Shown: positions 27,130 through 36,775, numbered from the stretch's first letter. The stretch: DNA of 64,000 nt from Blastocatellia bacterium (GCA_025055075.1 JANWYV010000020.1:62001-126000), one strand, 5' to 3'. The notes: generated by a model not told the origin, from the sequence alone. A program made the numbers and translations.

Positions 27130-27279
27130 CCGAATCGGCGAAGAAGGGCCGAAAAAAGCCGAAAATTCGGTGATCCCCAGTGGGGATGATCTCGTCCCGG
27201 AAGGACGACCGAGAGATACCACGATGACGTTTCCTGGACAGCGGGATTGGGTGCCGCAATTGCGGCCCCATTCGGGGAC

Positions 27280-27308
27280 TGGTCAAACGATCTGAAGTTT
27301 TGTAAAAT
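27280..27308 (+). promoter_or_regulatory. Probable tRNA-His promoter
   Basis: TGGTCA at 27280-27285 and TAAAAT at 27303-27308 are 17 nt apart. The -10 box ends 17 nt before the tRNA. Confidence 0.55.
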
Positions 27309-27325
27309 TTCCTATCGCAAGCGGT

Positions 27326-27404
27326 GGCGAGCATAGCTCAACCTGGTCAGAGCACTTGACTGTGGATCAAGGGGTTGCGGGTTCAAATCCCGCTGCTCGC
27401 CCCA
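27326..27404 (+). tRNA. tRNA-His (anticodon GTG)
   Basis: The cloverleaf folds fully: acceptor GCGAGCA with TGCTCGC, D arm GCTC/GAGC, anticodon arm CTTGA-CTGTGGA-TCAAG, T arm GCGGG-TTCAAAT-CCCGC. The anticodon is GTG. A G at position -1 (27326) pairs with discriminator C73 (27401), the identity mark of tRNA-His, and the CCA end is encoded at 27402-27404. Confidence 0.96.
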
Positions 27405-27759
27405 CTGAAGACTGCCAAACTCTTTTCCCCTGAGTTCTCCTCCGCGCTGGGGAAACGGCTTTTTATTCTCCAAAACGTCTGAACGACTTCTGATGGCGCT
27501 CCGGTGGTACAAAACGAGGAGGAATTACGTCGGCCCAAACGAGGGGCTAGGACCACGTGGCCTCGAGCGCGCTTCAGAGGCCGGTGGCTCTCGGAGCCGA
27601 CGTGTCCTCGATCACGCGAGGCGGCTATCAAAGAAGAGCGTGCTGTCTAGCTGGGCTCCGCGGTATTACGGGGATGCGAAACTCCTCAAGGCAACGCGAC
27701 GACACGTCATTTCGCTCGGCGTTCTCCCTCCCCCGCCCTTTTCCCCGGGCACCAGCGTC
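27405..27759 (+). other. Gap between tRNA-His and MBL hydrolase gene (no gene seen)
   Basis: I see no supported gene here. A short CTTTTTATT run at about 27459 may end the tRNA transcript, but its stem is weak. Open frames across it lack family patterns and ribosome-binding sites. Confidence 0.4.
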
Positions 27760-28494
27760 CTAATACCACTTTCGCAGGCGGACTTCGATTCCCGGTTCCT
27801 CCTTGAGCGCGTTCAAGAAGACGTTCAAATCGGAATTGCGGTAGTGATAGGGGTAGACGATCTTGGGCCGAAATGCCTTCACGCACTCAGCGGCCTCTTC
27901 CGGCGGCATCGTGAAGGGCAAGTTCATGCAAATGAAGGCGATGTCTATCCCCTTCAAGGCCTTGATCTCTGGAACGCACTCGGTGTCGCCGGAGATATAG
28001 ACGCGCTTCCCGCCGAGCGTGAGCACGTACCCGTTGCCACGCCCCTTCGTGTGATAAAGCTGTCCGGGACCCGGACCACGGACGAGATTATACATTGGGA
28101 CTGCTTCGATAGCGATCCCATCCACGGTCCTCCGCTCGCCATTGCGGATGACCTGCGCTTCGCGAATGGTCTCGGCGACAGCAACCGGTGCCAGAATCAC
28201 CGTCGTCTCTTTCTTCAGCTGATCTACCATCGCCCGATCCATGTGGTCCGAATGAACGTCGGTGATGAGGATGAGATCAGCTTTCGGCAAGCCCGCGTAG
28301 TTCCCTCGGCTCCAAGGGTCCACGTGGATCACCTTCCCCCGGAATTCGAGCATCAGGCTCCCATGTATAATGGGTCGGATCCGTAGCTCCCCCTCATCGG
28401 TGCGCACGACGTCCACGCTCTCTTCTTGAGGCCAGACGACCCCAACTCCTCCTAACGCGATCGCCAGCATGAGGATCGAGATCATGCTCTTCAT
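27760..28494 (-). CDS. Exported MBL-fold metallohydrolase (UlaG-like)
   Basis: A 244-residue protein with a signal peptide (about 1-22) and a metallo-beta-lactamase fold. The metal motif reads TDVHSDHMD, so the first His of the usual HxHxDH is Asp, as in a known subgroup of these hydrolases. Later motifs are YISGDTE and YPYHYRN. Members cut esters, phosphodiesters or lactones; the substrate cannot be told. GGAGGAAAGGGAG precedes the chosen ATG at 28494; an earlier in-frame start has none. It is divergent from the D-threonine-aldolase-like gene. Confidence 0.82.
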   Translation of the reverse strand: MKSMISILMLAIALGGVGVVWPQEESVDVVRTDEGELRIRPIIHGSLMLEFRGKVIHVDPWSRGNYAGLPKADLILITDVHSDHMDRAMVDQLKKETTVILAPVAVAETIREAQVIRNGERRTVDGIAIEAVPMYNLVRGPGPGQLYHTKGRGNGYVLTLGGKRVYISGDTECVPEIKALKGIDIAFICMNLPFTMPPEEAAECVKAFRPKIVYPYHYRNSDLNVFLNALKEEPGIEVRLRKWY

Positions 28495-28606
28495 AGCTCC
28501 CTTTCCTCCGTTTTCCAAAGGCTCACACGGACTCAATACTAGGGGGAGCGCTTTCGTCGGGCAAGCCGAATCCATCCGACGAGCAGAGCGCGCGGGTTCC
28601 CCGCGA

Positions 28607-28635
28607 TTGACAAGTGCGTGTCCCCCCTCTAGAAT
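28607..28635 (+). promoter_or_regulatory. Promoter of D-threonine-aldolase-like gene
   Basis: TTGACA (28607-28612), 17-nt spacer, TAGAAT (28630-28635). GGGGAGGGGGG precedes the ATG at 28671. Confidence 0.8.
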
Positions 28636-28670
28636 TCCGCCGAAAGATATCGCCGGGCTGGGGAGGGGGG

Positions 28671-29765
28671 ATGCGCATTCAGGATCTGGAGACGCCAGCG
28701 GTTCTCATTGATCTCGATGTGATGGAACGCAATCTCACCCGCATGGCCGAATACTGCCGACGGCACGGGCTCGCATTGCGCCCGCATACGAAGACGCACA
28801 AAATCCCGGAGCTGGCCCACCGGCAGATCGAAAGCGGCGCTTCAGGTATCACCGTCGCCAAGGTGGGGGAAGCGGAGGTGATGAGCCAGGCAGGGCTCAC
28901 CGACATCTTGATCGCCTATCCGATCGTGGGGCGAGAGAAGGCGACACGCGTGGCGGCGTTGGCCGAGCGAACCTCGCTCATGGTCTCGCTCGACTCCGAA
29001 GAAGCTGCTCGCGATATCTCCACAAGCGCCCGGGAGCGTGGTGTGCGCGTCGGTTTGCTCGTCGAGCTGGACGTCGGTTTCCGACGATGCGGCGTCTCGC
29101 GCCCGGAGGACGCCATCGCTCTGGCTCGCGTGATCCAGGATTTGCCGAACGTAGAATTTCGTGGCTTGATGTTCTACCCAGGCCATTTTATGGTCCCTGA
29201 ACCCGAACGGCGACGACTCCTGGAAGACGTCAATGCCCGTCTCCTCCGCTTTTACGAAGCCTTCGATCGAGTGGACCTTCCGATTGCCATCGTGAGTGGA
29301 GGATCTACCCCAACCGCCTATCTCTCCCATGAGTTCGTCGGGGTGACAGAGATTCGCCCCGGGATGTACATCTTCAATGACCGCACGATGGTCGGCCTAG
29401 GCGTCGCTCGTCTTGAGGATTGCGCTCTCTCGGTTTTGGTGACTGTTGTCAGCACGTCTGTCTCCGGACGCGCCATCGTGGACGGGGGATCAAAGACCTT
29501 CTCCAATGATCGGTATCGCGCCGGCGATGGCCGTGGTTTTGGCCTCGTGCGAGAGGATCCGGAAGCCGAGGTGGAGGCGCTCTCTGAAGAACACGGGCAT
29601 TTGGACATCTCGCGCTCTTCTCGTCGCTATCGCGTGGGGGAGCGTTTGACGATCATCCCGAATCACGTCTGCACCGTCATGAACCTGCATGATGAGGTCT
29701 ACGGTGTTCGAGGCGATCGGGTGGAGGTCGTGTGGCGCGTCGCCGCCCGAGGCCGCGTGCGATAG
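28671..29765 (+). CDS. D-threonine aldolase/D-serine dehydratase-like PLP enzyme
   Basis: A 364-residue fold-type III PLP protein. The pyridoxal lysine is in RPHTKTHK, and the metal pair is His/Cys in NHVCTVMN, both hallmarks of the D-threonine aldolase and eukaryotic-type D-serine dehydratase group. VSGGSTPT and EIRPGMYIFND also fit. It would cleave D-3-hydroxy-amino acids or deaminate D-serine, consistent with a peptide/amino-acid scavenging neighbourhood. ATG at 28671 starts MRIQDLETPAVLID, the normal N-terminus. A good promoter precedes it. Confidence 0.88.
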   Translation: MRIQDLETPAVLIDLDVMERNLTRMAEYCRRHGLALRPHTKTHKIPELAHRQIESGASGITVAKVGEAEVMSQAGLTDILIAYPIVGREKATRVAALAERTSLMVSLDSEEAARDISTSARERGVRVGLLVELDVGFRRCGVSRPEDAIALARVIQDLPNVEFRGLMFYPGHFMVPEPERRRLLEDVNARLLRFYEAFDRVDLPIAIVSGGSTPTAYLSHEFVGVTEIRPGMYIFNDRTMVGLGVARLEDCALSVLVTVVSTSVSGRAIVDGGSKTFSNDRYRAGDGRGFGLVREDPEAEVEALSEEHGHLDISRSSRRYRVGERLTIIPNHVCTVMNLHDEVYGVRGDRVEVVWRVAARGRVR

Positions 29766-29843
29766 CGCGAAACCGAAAATAGCGCTTCCGTCGTAGTCAT
29801 CGATGCGCATGTGCTTTCAAGCCCAACTTTGAAGGAGGGGCCT

Positions 29844-31928
29844 ATGACCAACGTCGTTCGACGAATCCTTGCTCTCACGCTCGCCCTGGGGCTCATCGGT
29901 GCGATCGCCCCAGTCTTCAGCCAACAGAAGGTTAAACTCCTGGACAAGGAGACCTTCATGGAAATGGAATCCGTCGGGAACCCGAACATCTCGCCCGACG
30001 GCCAGCATATCATCTTCACTCGAACCTGGGTGAACAAGATGCGGGACGAGTATAACAGCAACCTCTGGATCGTGGACGTTGCCGGCACGCGCGTGCGCGA
30101 GTTGACGTCCGGGAACTGGCGCGACAGCTCACCGGTTTGGTCTCCAGACGGGAAGCGGATCGCCTTCCTCTCGAATCGCGATGGCACGACGCAGATTCAC
30201 GTGATGTGGGTAGACACGCGCGAGGTCGCCCAATTGACGCATTTGGAGCGCGCGCCGAGCAACCTCCGATGGTCGCCCGACGGGAAATATCTCGCCTTCA
30301 CGATGCTCGTCCCGGATAACGATCCTATCCTGCCGATCAAGATGCCCGAGCGACCGGCCGGGGCACAATGGGCGCGACCGGCTATCGTCGTGGATCGGCT
30401 CACGTGGGCGCGTGATGGCCAAGGCTTACTGCCGCGCGGCTACACCCACGTGTTCGTGATTGATGCGACGCTCGGGGGCACGCCCCGTCAGATCACCAGC
30501 GGCAAGTACAACCACACCGATCCCGAATGGTCGGCCGATGGGAAGACGATCTATGTCTCGGCCATCCGCAAGCCCGATTGGGAGTACTTGCGTGGCGACA
30601 CGGAGATCTACGCCGTTGACCTCCAGACGCTCGACATCAAACCGCTCACGGATCGCCGAGGCCCGGACGCGAATCCGACGGTCTCTCCTGATGGCCGATG
30701 GATCGCCTACACGGGCTATGATGAGAAGGGCTACACGTTCCACATCTCCAACCTCTACCTCATGGACAAGGATGGCGGGAATAAGCGCGTCCTCGCCGAC
30801 AATCTGCCCAGCTCGCCGATGGCCGTGACGTGGGCGCCCGATGGATCGGGCGTATACTTTCTCGTTGGGGAAAAGGGGACAACGAGCATCTACTTCGCCT
30901 CGCTTGACGGCAAAATCCGAAAGGTCCTGGAAGGAACGCACGTTCTCTCCGGCTTCTCGCTCGCCAGGAACGGGCAAGTCGCCACCGTCCGCTCAACGTT
31001 CAAGGAACCGGGTGTGCTCGTCACCTTCAACCTGCGCGATCCGGCGACGATGAAGAAACTCGTAGACGTCAACGAGGACGTGCTCGCTGGCGTGAAGCTT
31101 GGCGATGTCGAAGAGCTGTGGTTCACTTCGACGGATGGATGGAAGATCCAAGGCTGGTTGATCAAACCCGCCGAGTTCGACCCGACGAAGAAATATCCAA
31201 TGGTGCTCTGGATTCATGGCGGTCCCTGGGCGATGTACAGCGTGGCGTTCAACTGGGCCTTCCAGAATTTCGCGGCCAACGGTTACGCCGTCCTCTACAC
31301 GAACCCGCGTGGGAGCACGGGATACGGGCAAGAGTTCGTCAACGGCATTCAGTACGCCTATCCGGGCAAGGATTACGACGACCTGATGGCGGGGGTAGAT
31401 GCCGCGCTCGCCAAGGGCTGGATTGACGAACGCAACCTCTTCGTCTGTGGCGGCAGTGGAGGAGGCGTTCTCACGGCGTGGATCGTCGGGCATACGGATC
31501 GGTTCGCCGCGGCCGTCTCCATGCGTCCGGTCACTAACTGGCATTCGTTCGTGGGGACGACCGACGGCCCCAGTTGGTACTATCAGTTCCGAAAATTCCC
31601 ATGGGAAGACCCGATGGAATACGCGCTCCGCTCTCCGTTGCACTACGTCGCTAATGTGAAGACGCCGACGATGATCATGACGGGCGAAGCCGATCTTCGC
31701 ACGCCGATCGGTCAAAGCGAGGAGTTCTATCGCGCCCTGAAGATGCTCAAGAAGGAGACGCTCCTCATCCGCATGCCCGAGGAGTATCACAGTTGGCGCC
31801 GACCGTCTCACCAACTGGCTCAGCAACTTTATCTGCTTGCCTGGTTCGAGAAGTACAAGCGAAAGGATAAAGAGGAGCCTGTTGAGAGCGCCGAACCGCA
31901 GAGCGGGCGCGCACGACGGGAACCCTGA
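29844..31928 (+). CDS. Exported S9 family peptidase (acylaminoacyl/DPP type)
   Basis: A 694-residue protein with a signal peptide (about 1-27), a WD40-like beta-propeller made of repeated SPDGR/WSPDGK units (about 45-400) and a C-terminal alpha/beta hydrolase. The nucleophile is Ser in GGSGGG, the acid Asp in GEADLRTP and the base His in EEYHSW. It should remove dipeptides or acylated residues from peptides in the periplasm. GAAGGAGGGG precedes the ATG at 29844. It is clearly paralogous to the protein at 44464. Confidence 0.92.
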   Translation: MTNVVRRILALTLALGLIGAIAPVFSQQKVKLLDKETFMEMESVGNPNISPDGQHIIFTRTWVNKMRDEYNSNLWIVDVAGTRVRELTSGNWRDSSPVWSPDGKRIAFLSNRDGTTQIHVMWVDTREVAQLTHLERAPSNLRWSPDGKYLAFTMLVPDNDPILPIKMPERPAGAQWARPAIVVDRLTWARDGQGLLPRGYTHVFVIDATLGGTPRQITSGKYNHTDPEWSADGKTIYVSAIRKPDWEYLRGDTEIYAVDLQTLDIKPLTDRRGPDANPTVSPDGRWIAYTGYDEKGYTFHISNLYLMDKDGGNKRVLADNLPSSPMAVTWAPDGSGVYFLVGEKGTTSIYFASLDGKIRKVLEGTHVLSGFSLARNGQVATVRSTFKEPGVLVTFNLRDPATMKKLVDVNEDVLAGVKLGDVEELWFTSTDGWKIQGWLIKPAEFDPTKKYPMVLWIHGGPWAMYSVAFNWAFQNFAANGYAVLYTNPRGSTGYGQEFVNGIQYAYPGKDYDDLMAGVDAALAKGWIDERNLFVCGGSGGGVLTAWIVGHTDRFAAAVSMRPVTNWHSFVGTTDGPSWYYQFRKFPWEDPMEYALRSPLHYVANVKTPTMIMTGEADLRTPIGQSEEFYRALKMLKKETLLIRMPEEYHSWRRPSHQLAQQLYLLAWFEKYKRKDKEEPVESAEPQSGRARREP

Positions 31929-32031
31929 ATCGTTAACGATCGGCCCACGCGGGCTCGCCTCGGACGTCGACGACGCGCCGGTGTGAGAACCGCGTGGGAT
32001 TCTTCGAGATTTTCTCCGGGGAGGGGTCATT

Positions 32032-34152
32032 ATGAGTGGATTGAGAGTTCGATGTTCGGTTTTCGGGCTTTTCCTCCTTCTTTTTGTTCTCCTCCCAACA
32101 TGGGGAGGAGCGAGGACACAACTTCCTCGAAAGCCGCCGACGACTTCGGCGGACAATGTCAAAGAAGTCCTGCACGGCGTTGAGATCGTCGATCCCTATC
32201 GGTGGCTCGAAGATCAATGGAGTCCGAAGACGCGGGCTTGGATCGAAGAACAAAACGCGTACACCCGCGCGTTGCTCGATACGGTCGCCGGGCGCGAGAG
32301 GATCCGAAGGCGCCTCACCGAGCTGATGAGAGTGGAAGCCATCGGACTTCCCATCGAACGCGGCGGTCGATATTTCTTCTCCAAGCGACGCGCCGATCAG
32401 GAGCAATTCGTCCTCTACATGCGGAAGGGACGCCAGGGGCCGGATGAGGTGTTGATTGATCCGCATCCGTGGAGTCCCGATCACACGACGAGTGTAACGC
32501 TGCTGGATGTCTCTGACGATGGGACCCTGCTCGCCTATGGCGTGCGTCAAGGGGGTGAGGATGAGATCACCATTCGGATCTTCGATGTCGAAGCGCGTCG
32601 CGATCTCCCCGATGTCCTTCCCAAAGGCCGATATTTTGGCCTCTCACTGACGCCGGACAAAAGCGGTTTCTACTACACGCGTCACACCCCTGAAGGCCCA
32701 CGCGTCTACTTTCACCGGTTGGGCGAGGATCCGGCACGCGATCGCGAGATCTTCGGTCGCGGCTACGGTGTAGATAAGATCATCAATGCCGAGCTCTCGG
32801 AAGATGGTCGGTACTTGCTCTTTACGGTCTCGCATGGTGCTGGGGCCCGTCGAACGGAGCTTTATCTCCAGGATGTGGCGCGCGGCGGTCCTGCCATCGT
32901 AGTCGTCAATGATCTCCAGGCGCGATTCAGTGGGGAGATCGTCGGCGACACGCTCTACCTCTTGACGAACTGGAATGCTCCGCGCGGCCGTCTTTTGGCT
33001 GTGGACGTGCGAGAGGCTGCAGCGCGCGAGCGATGGCGCGAGGTCATCCCTCAATCGCCCGCGGTGATCAACGGCTTCGCCTTGGTCGGAGGGCGACTCG
33101 TAGTGAACTACCTGGAGAACGTGCAAGCGCGCGTGCGGATGTTTGATCCCAATGGAAGATTCCTCGCCGAAATCCCCCTGCCGACGATCGGCTCCGTCAG
33201 TAGCGTGAGGGGCCGTTGGACGAACCCCGAGGTCTTCTACGCCTTCTCCTCCTTCCACATCCCGACGACGATCTATCGCTACGACATGAACACGGGGACA
33301 TCAGAAGTGTGGGCGGCGTTGAAGGTGCCGATCCGCAGCGAACAGTTCGAAGTCAAACAGATCTGGTATGAATCGCGCGATGGGACGCGCGTCCCAATGT
33401 TCATCGCTCATGCCCGTCATCTGAGACTCGATGGCGCGCGTCCGACATTGCTCACCGGCTACGGCGGATTCAACGTCAGTTTGCTGCCAGGCTTCTCCGC
33501 GCGCGCCGTCCTGTGGATGGAGATGGGCGGCGTCTACGCGTTGCCGAATCTCCGAGGTGGTGGAGAGTTCGGCGAAGAATGGCACCGCGCGGGGATGTTG
33601 GAGAAGAAGCAAAACGTCTTCGACGATTTCCTAGCGGCCGCCGAATGGCTCATCAGAAACGGCTACACCAATCCCTCGCGTCTGGCCATCTCCGGTGGAA
33701 GCAACGGAGGACTCCTTGTCGGAGCAGCCCTCACGCAGCGTCCGGAGCTGTTCGCTGCCGTCGTTTGCTCCTACCCGTTGCTCGATATGATCCGATACCA
33801 TCGGTTTCTGGTCGCTCGCTTCTGGATCCCGGAGTATGGATCGTCGGACGATCCGGAGCAGTTCAAATACCTGCTCGCGTATTCGCCGTATCATCAGGTC
33901 AAACCCGGTACCCGGTACCCGGCCGTACTCTTCATCACTGGGGATGCTGATACGCGAGTAGATCCGCTTCACGCGCGGAAGATGACGGCACGACTTCAAG
34001 CGGCGACCGCTTCAGATCGGCCGATCCTCCTCCGCTACGATACGAAAGCCGGGCATTCGGGAGGCTTGCCACTCAGCAAGCAGATCGAAGATTTGACGGA
34101 TGAGTTGAGCTTCCTCTTCTGGCAGCTCGGCGTTCCAATGTCGGAGAACTGA
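32032..34152 (+). CDS. Exported prolyl oligopeptidase (S9A)
   Basis: A 706-residue protein with a hydrophobic leader (about 7-27). The propeller domain begins VDPYRWLEDQWSPKTRAW, a prolyl-oligopeptidase signature, and the catalytic domain has GGSNGG (Ser), DADTRVDP (Asp) and KAGHSGG (His). It cleaves short proline-containing peptides. GGGGAGGGG precedes the ATG. It follows the previous S9 gene by 103 nt and ends before a strong terminator at 34188, so the two may share a transcript. Confidence 0.94.
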   Translation: MSGLRVRCSVFGLFLLLFVLLPTWGGARTQLPRKPPTTSADNVKEVLHGVEIVDPYRWLEDQWSPKTRAWIEEQNAYTRALLDTVAGRERIRRRLTELMRVEAIGLPIERGGRYFFSKRRADQEQFVLYMRKGRQGPDEVLIDPHPWSPDHTTSVTLLDVSDDGTLLAYGVRQGGEDEITIRIFDVEARRDLPDVLPKGRYFGLSLTPDKSGFYYTRHTPEGPRVYFHRLGEDPARDREIFGRGYGVDKIINAELSEDGRYLLFTVSHGAGARRTELYLQDVARGGPAIVVVNDLQARFSGEIVGDTLYLLTNWNAPRGRLLAVDVREAAARERWREVIPQSPAVINGFALVGGRLVVNYLENVQARVRMFDPNGRFLAEIPLPTIGSVSSVRGRWTNPEVFYAFSSFHIPTTIYRYDMNTGTSEVWAALKVPIRSEQFEVKQIWYESRDGTRVPMFIAHARHLRLDGARPTLLTGYGGFNVSLLPGFSARAVLWMEMGGVYALPNLRGGGEFGEEWHRAGMLEKKQNVFDDFLAAAEWLIRNGYTNPSRLAISGGSNGGLLVGAALTQRPELFAAVVCSYPLLDMIRYHRFLVARFWIPEYGSSDDPEQFKYLLAYSPYHQVKPGTRYPAVLFITGDADTRVDPLHARKMTARLQAATASDRPILLRYDTKAGHSGGLPLSKQIEDLTDELSFLFWQLGVPMSEN

Positions 34153-34187
34153 TCCGCGCTATCACTGGCGGAGGGAGCATCTCGTCC

Positions 34188-34241
34188 AGCGACGGCGCGC
34201 CCGCCGGGGATGAAAAAACGGTCGCGCGCCGTCGCTCTTTT
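34188..34241 (+). terminator. Intrinsic terminator after prolyl oligopeptidase
   Basis: A perfect 13-bp stem, AGCGACGGCGCGC (34188-34200) with its complement at 34224-34236, a 23-nt loop, then CTTTT. Confidence 0.82.
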
Positions 34242-34313
34242 CGAAGCTTGGCTTTCGGGGAGCTGACCGCTCGCCTCATGGCTCTCTCACGGCTCGCAGA
34301 TGATCGCCTCGTC

Positions 34314-34322
34314 TGATACAAT
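34314..34322 (+). promoter_or_regulatory. Extended -10 promoter of nadA
   Basis: TGATACAAT forms an extended -10 element 26 nt before the nadA ATG. No clear -35 is present, which is usual for this type. Confidence 0.5.
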
Positions 34323-34348
34323 TTTCTCCTTCCGAAGGAGTGGGCGAG

Positions 34349-35389
34349 ATGAGACCGAAACGTTTCGACGGCCGCACGTTTCACGAACGGTTCACCCGCT
34401 ATGCGGCAGATCTGTACCCCGGGCGATATGAGAGCTTGAGTTTTTGCGAAGAACTGGCGGAATTGGCGAATGAGATCCTGGAGTGGAAAGAGAAGCGCAA
34501 CGCCGTGCTTCTTGCTCACAATTACCAGTTCCCCGAGGTCCAAGAGATCGCTGACTTCATTGGCGACTCTCTGGGGCTCAGTCAGCAGGCTGCTCAGACC
34601 TCGGCTCAGGTGATCGTCTTCTGCGGCGTTCACTTCATGGCCGAGACGGCCGCGATCCTTTGTCCCGATAAGCTTGTGCTCTTGCCCGATCTAGAAGCGG
34701 GGTGCTCCCTGGCAGCATGCGTGACAGCCCCGCAATTGGCCGCGTGGCGCGAGCGAAACCCCAATGCGGTCGTGGTCACGTATGTGAACTCGACGGCCGA
34801 CGTCAAAGCCCTCTCGGACTACTGCTGCACGTCGCGCAACGCGCAGAAAGTCATCGAGGCGATTCCCGACGATCGAGAGATCCTCTTCCTTCCAGACCAA
34901 TACCTGGGGGCGGTCATCAGCGGACTCACTCGACGCCCGCTCACGCTTTGGCCTGGCCAGTGCCACGTCCACGCGAAGATCGCTGAGACGGCGATCGAGC
35001 GCGCTTTGGAGGAGCATCCGGAAGCGGAGATCCTCATCCACCCCGAATGCGGATGCGCGACGACGTGCCTGGCTCGAGCTGTCTCCGGACAGCTCCCGCG
35101 CAATGCCTATTTCCTCTCGACCGAAGGCATGGTGCGCCACATCGAGACTTCCAACGCGAAGACCTTCCTTGTTGCGACCGAGAAAGGGATGGTCTATCGC
35201 CTGCGCGTGCTCTATCCCGACCGCACATTCTATCCCGTCTCGCATGATGCGCTCTGCGAGTACATGAAATGTATCACGCTGCCGAAGGTCTTGCGCTCGC
35301 TCAAAGAGTTGATTCACCCGATCCGCGTCCCGGAGGAGATCGCCGCGCGCGCCCGAGGCGCTATCGCGCGCATGCTCGCTATCACGTGA
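34349..35389 (+). CDS. nadA: Quinolinate synthase A
   Basis: A 346-residue NadA, which condenses iminoaspartate with dihydroxyacetone phosphate to quinolinate for NAD synthesis. The three iron-sulfur cysteines are in VFCGVHFMAE, HPECGC and YMKCITL. LLAHNYQFPEVQEIADFIGDS and MVRHIETS also match the family. ATG at 34349 has GGAG 8 nt upstream; GTG at 34340 is a weaker option. nadB and nadC are not in the window. Confidence 0.95.
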   Translation: MRPKRFDGRTFHERFTRYAADLYPGRYESLSFCEELAELANEILEWKEKRNAVLLAHNYQFPEVQEIADFIGDSLGLSQQAAQTSAQVIVFCGVHFMAETAAILCPDKLVLLPDLEAGCSLAACVTAPQLAAWRERNPNAVVVTYVNSTADVKALSDYCCTSRNAQKVIEAIPDDREILFLPDQYLGAVISGLTRRPLTLWPGQCHVHAKIAETAIERALEEHPEAEILIHPECGCATTCLARAVSGQLPRNAYFLSTEGMVRHIETSNAKTFLVATEKGMVYRLRVLYPDRTFYPVSHDALCEYMKCITLPKVLRSLKELIHPIRVPEEIAARARGAIARMLAIT

Positions 35390-35485
35390 CGCTCGACGCG
35401 CTCCCACTCAGGATCGCCTTGATCCTTACGGACTTCTCCCACGGCGAGCCATCGACGAATCGTTGCGCCACTTCGGCAACCTCGA

Positions 35486-36577
35486 TTAATACGTGTCTTC
35501 CCGCAAGAGATGAAGATTCCCAACACTGACGCGCTCCAAACCCGCCTCGCGGGCTGCTCGATAGCAACGCGCGGCATGTTCCCGCGAGGTATGAGGAAGA
35601 TCGGCGAGATAAAAGGTGGGGTGGAAGGCCAAAAGCCGATAGGGGATCGTGCGGTCCAATGCGGCGATGAATCGAGCGAGAGCGCGAACCTCTTCCTCGT
35701 CCACGTATCCGGGCACGAGCAGTGTGCTCGCGACAAGGGGCGGAGGATCAGGACGCTCCGAGATGCGCCGCGCCAACTGGGCGAAGTTCTCCAATGTGCG
35801 TGCGTTCGTCACGCCCGTCAGCGCGATGTGGATAGATTCGTTCCACGCCTTCAAGTCGAACTTCACGCATCCTCCGGAGGTCAACGAGAGATCCATCATC
35901 CGTGCGGCGAGCCGCGGATGCATCGTCCCGTTCGTCTCAAAGCAAATGCGCAAAATTCGCCCTGCTCTTTGCGCTCGTTCCATGGCTTCGCGCGCGACTT
36001 CCAATGCGTGAGGCAATTGAGGAGTCGGATCGCCTCCAAAAAAGCAGATACATGACGTCCGGGCATCGACGGCTTGAGCTAAGTCGCTCGCGCTCGACTT
36101 CATCCCCCGCATGCGATCCCAGCGATAATGCCAGTTTTGACAAAACAGACAGTCGAACGTGCACGCTCCGTAAAAGACGGCCAAGTTCTTGTATCCCAGC
36201 TCGGGGCCGTTGCGATAGGCAAATCGAGGGTATCCGGCCCCCGTCCCTCCAGCGCACACCCAATCGGCCACGCAATTGGTGGGAAGCGGATCATAATACC
36301 ATCGAACGACAGCCATCTTGCGCCCGGCGAAGGGAAGCCCACAATACCCGAGACGATCGTCGACCAACCGACATTCATTCACGCAGATCGAACAAAGCCG
36401 TCCGCGTGGATCCCGAGGCGGCGATTCTGGAAGTCCGAACGCGCGCCGCGTAAGGCTATGAATGCGCGTCGTTCGCTCTAGCGCTTCGACACTCCCGCGT
36501 CGAAGGCACGTCCCGCATACTCCGAGGTGCTCGGCCACTAAACGAGAGCGAATGCCGCAGTTCTCACATCGTCCCAT
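35486..36577 (-). CDS. Radical SAM protein (PflA-like) with N-terminal Cys clusters
   Basis: A 363-residue protein. The radical SAM iron-sulfur motif is CTFDCLFC (C139, C143, C146). Before it lie two additional Cys groups: CENC...CGTC (C4, C7, C21, C24), a likely zinc ribbon, and CSICVNEC...C (C62, C65, C69, C79). FFGGDPTPQ, FETNGTM and FDLKAWNE match the COG1180/pyruvate-formate-lyase-activase-like group that includes the AmmeMemoRadiSam radical SAM partner. No MEMO or AMMECR1 gene is nearby, so its target is unknown. The -10 box lies only 8 nt upstream of the ATG, implying a leaderless mRNA. Confidence 0.85.
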   Translation of the reverse strand: MGRCENCGIRSRLVAEHLGVCGTCLRRGSVEALERTTRIHSLTRRAFGLPESPPRDPRGRLCSICVNECRLVDDRLGYCGLPFAGRKMAVVRWYYDPLPTNCVADWVCAGGTGAGYPRFAYRNGPELGYKNLAVFYGACTFDCLFCQNWHYRWDRMRGMKSSASDLAQAVDARTSCICFFGGDPTPQLPHALEVAREAMERAQRAGRILRICFETNGTMHPRLAARMMDLSLTSGGCVKFDLKAWNESIHIALTGVTNARTLENFAQLARRISERPDPPPLVASTLLVPGYVDEEEVRALARFIAALDRTIPYRLLAFHPTFYLADLPHTSREHAARCYRAAREAGLERVSVGNLHLLREDTY

Positions 36578-36585
36578 CTCGACGA

Positions 36586-36591
36586 ATTATA
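36586..36591 (-). promoter_or_regulatory. -10 box of radical SAM gene, leaderless
   Basis: Perfect TATAAT on the minus strand with 8 nt to the ATG. The -35 region is weak. Confidence 0.5.
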
Positions 36592-36739
36592 CCCTGCCAT
36601 GCGACGGACATGAGAGCGAATGCCCTCCCCGCCCTCAGCATGCCCCCTCGGCAAGTGGTCTCCCTCCTCCGGTTCACAAAGCCCACAGCCACCTTCGAAT
36701 CGAGGATCAGGGGAATTCATTCGAGACGATACTAGCATC

Positions 36740-36775
36740 GGGAGACTCGATCCCGAAGAGGAATCGGAGTCTCCC
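36740..36775 (-). terminator. Hairpin downstream of glnA
   Basis: A 9-bp perfect stem (36740-36748 with 36767-36775) and an 18-nt loop, 25 nt after the glnA stop. No T-run follows on the minus strand, so it may stabilise the mRNA end rather than terminate. Confidence 0.35.

Noticed and set aside
27493-28386. A 297-codon plus-strand open frame over the MBL gene
   Set aside because: It is the antisense shadow of the MBL-fold hydrolase, which has signal peptide, motif and ribosome-binding site.
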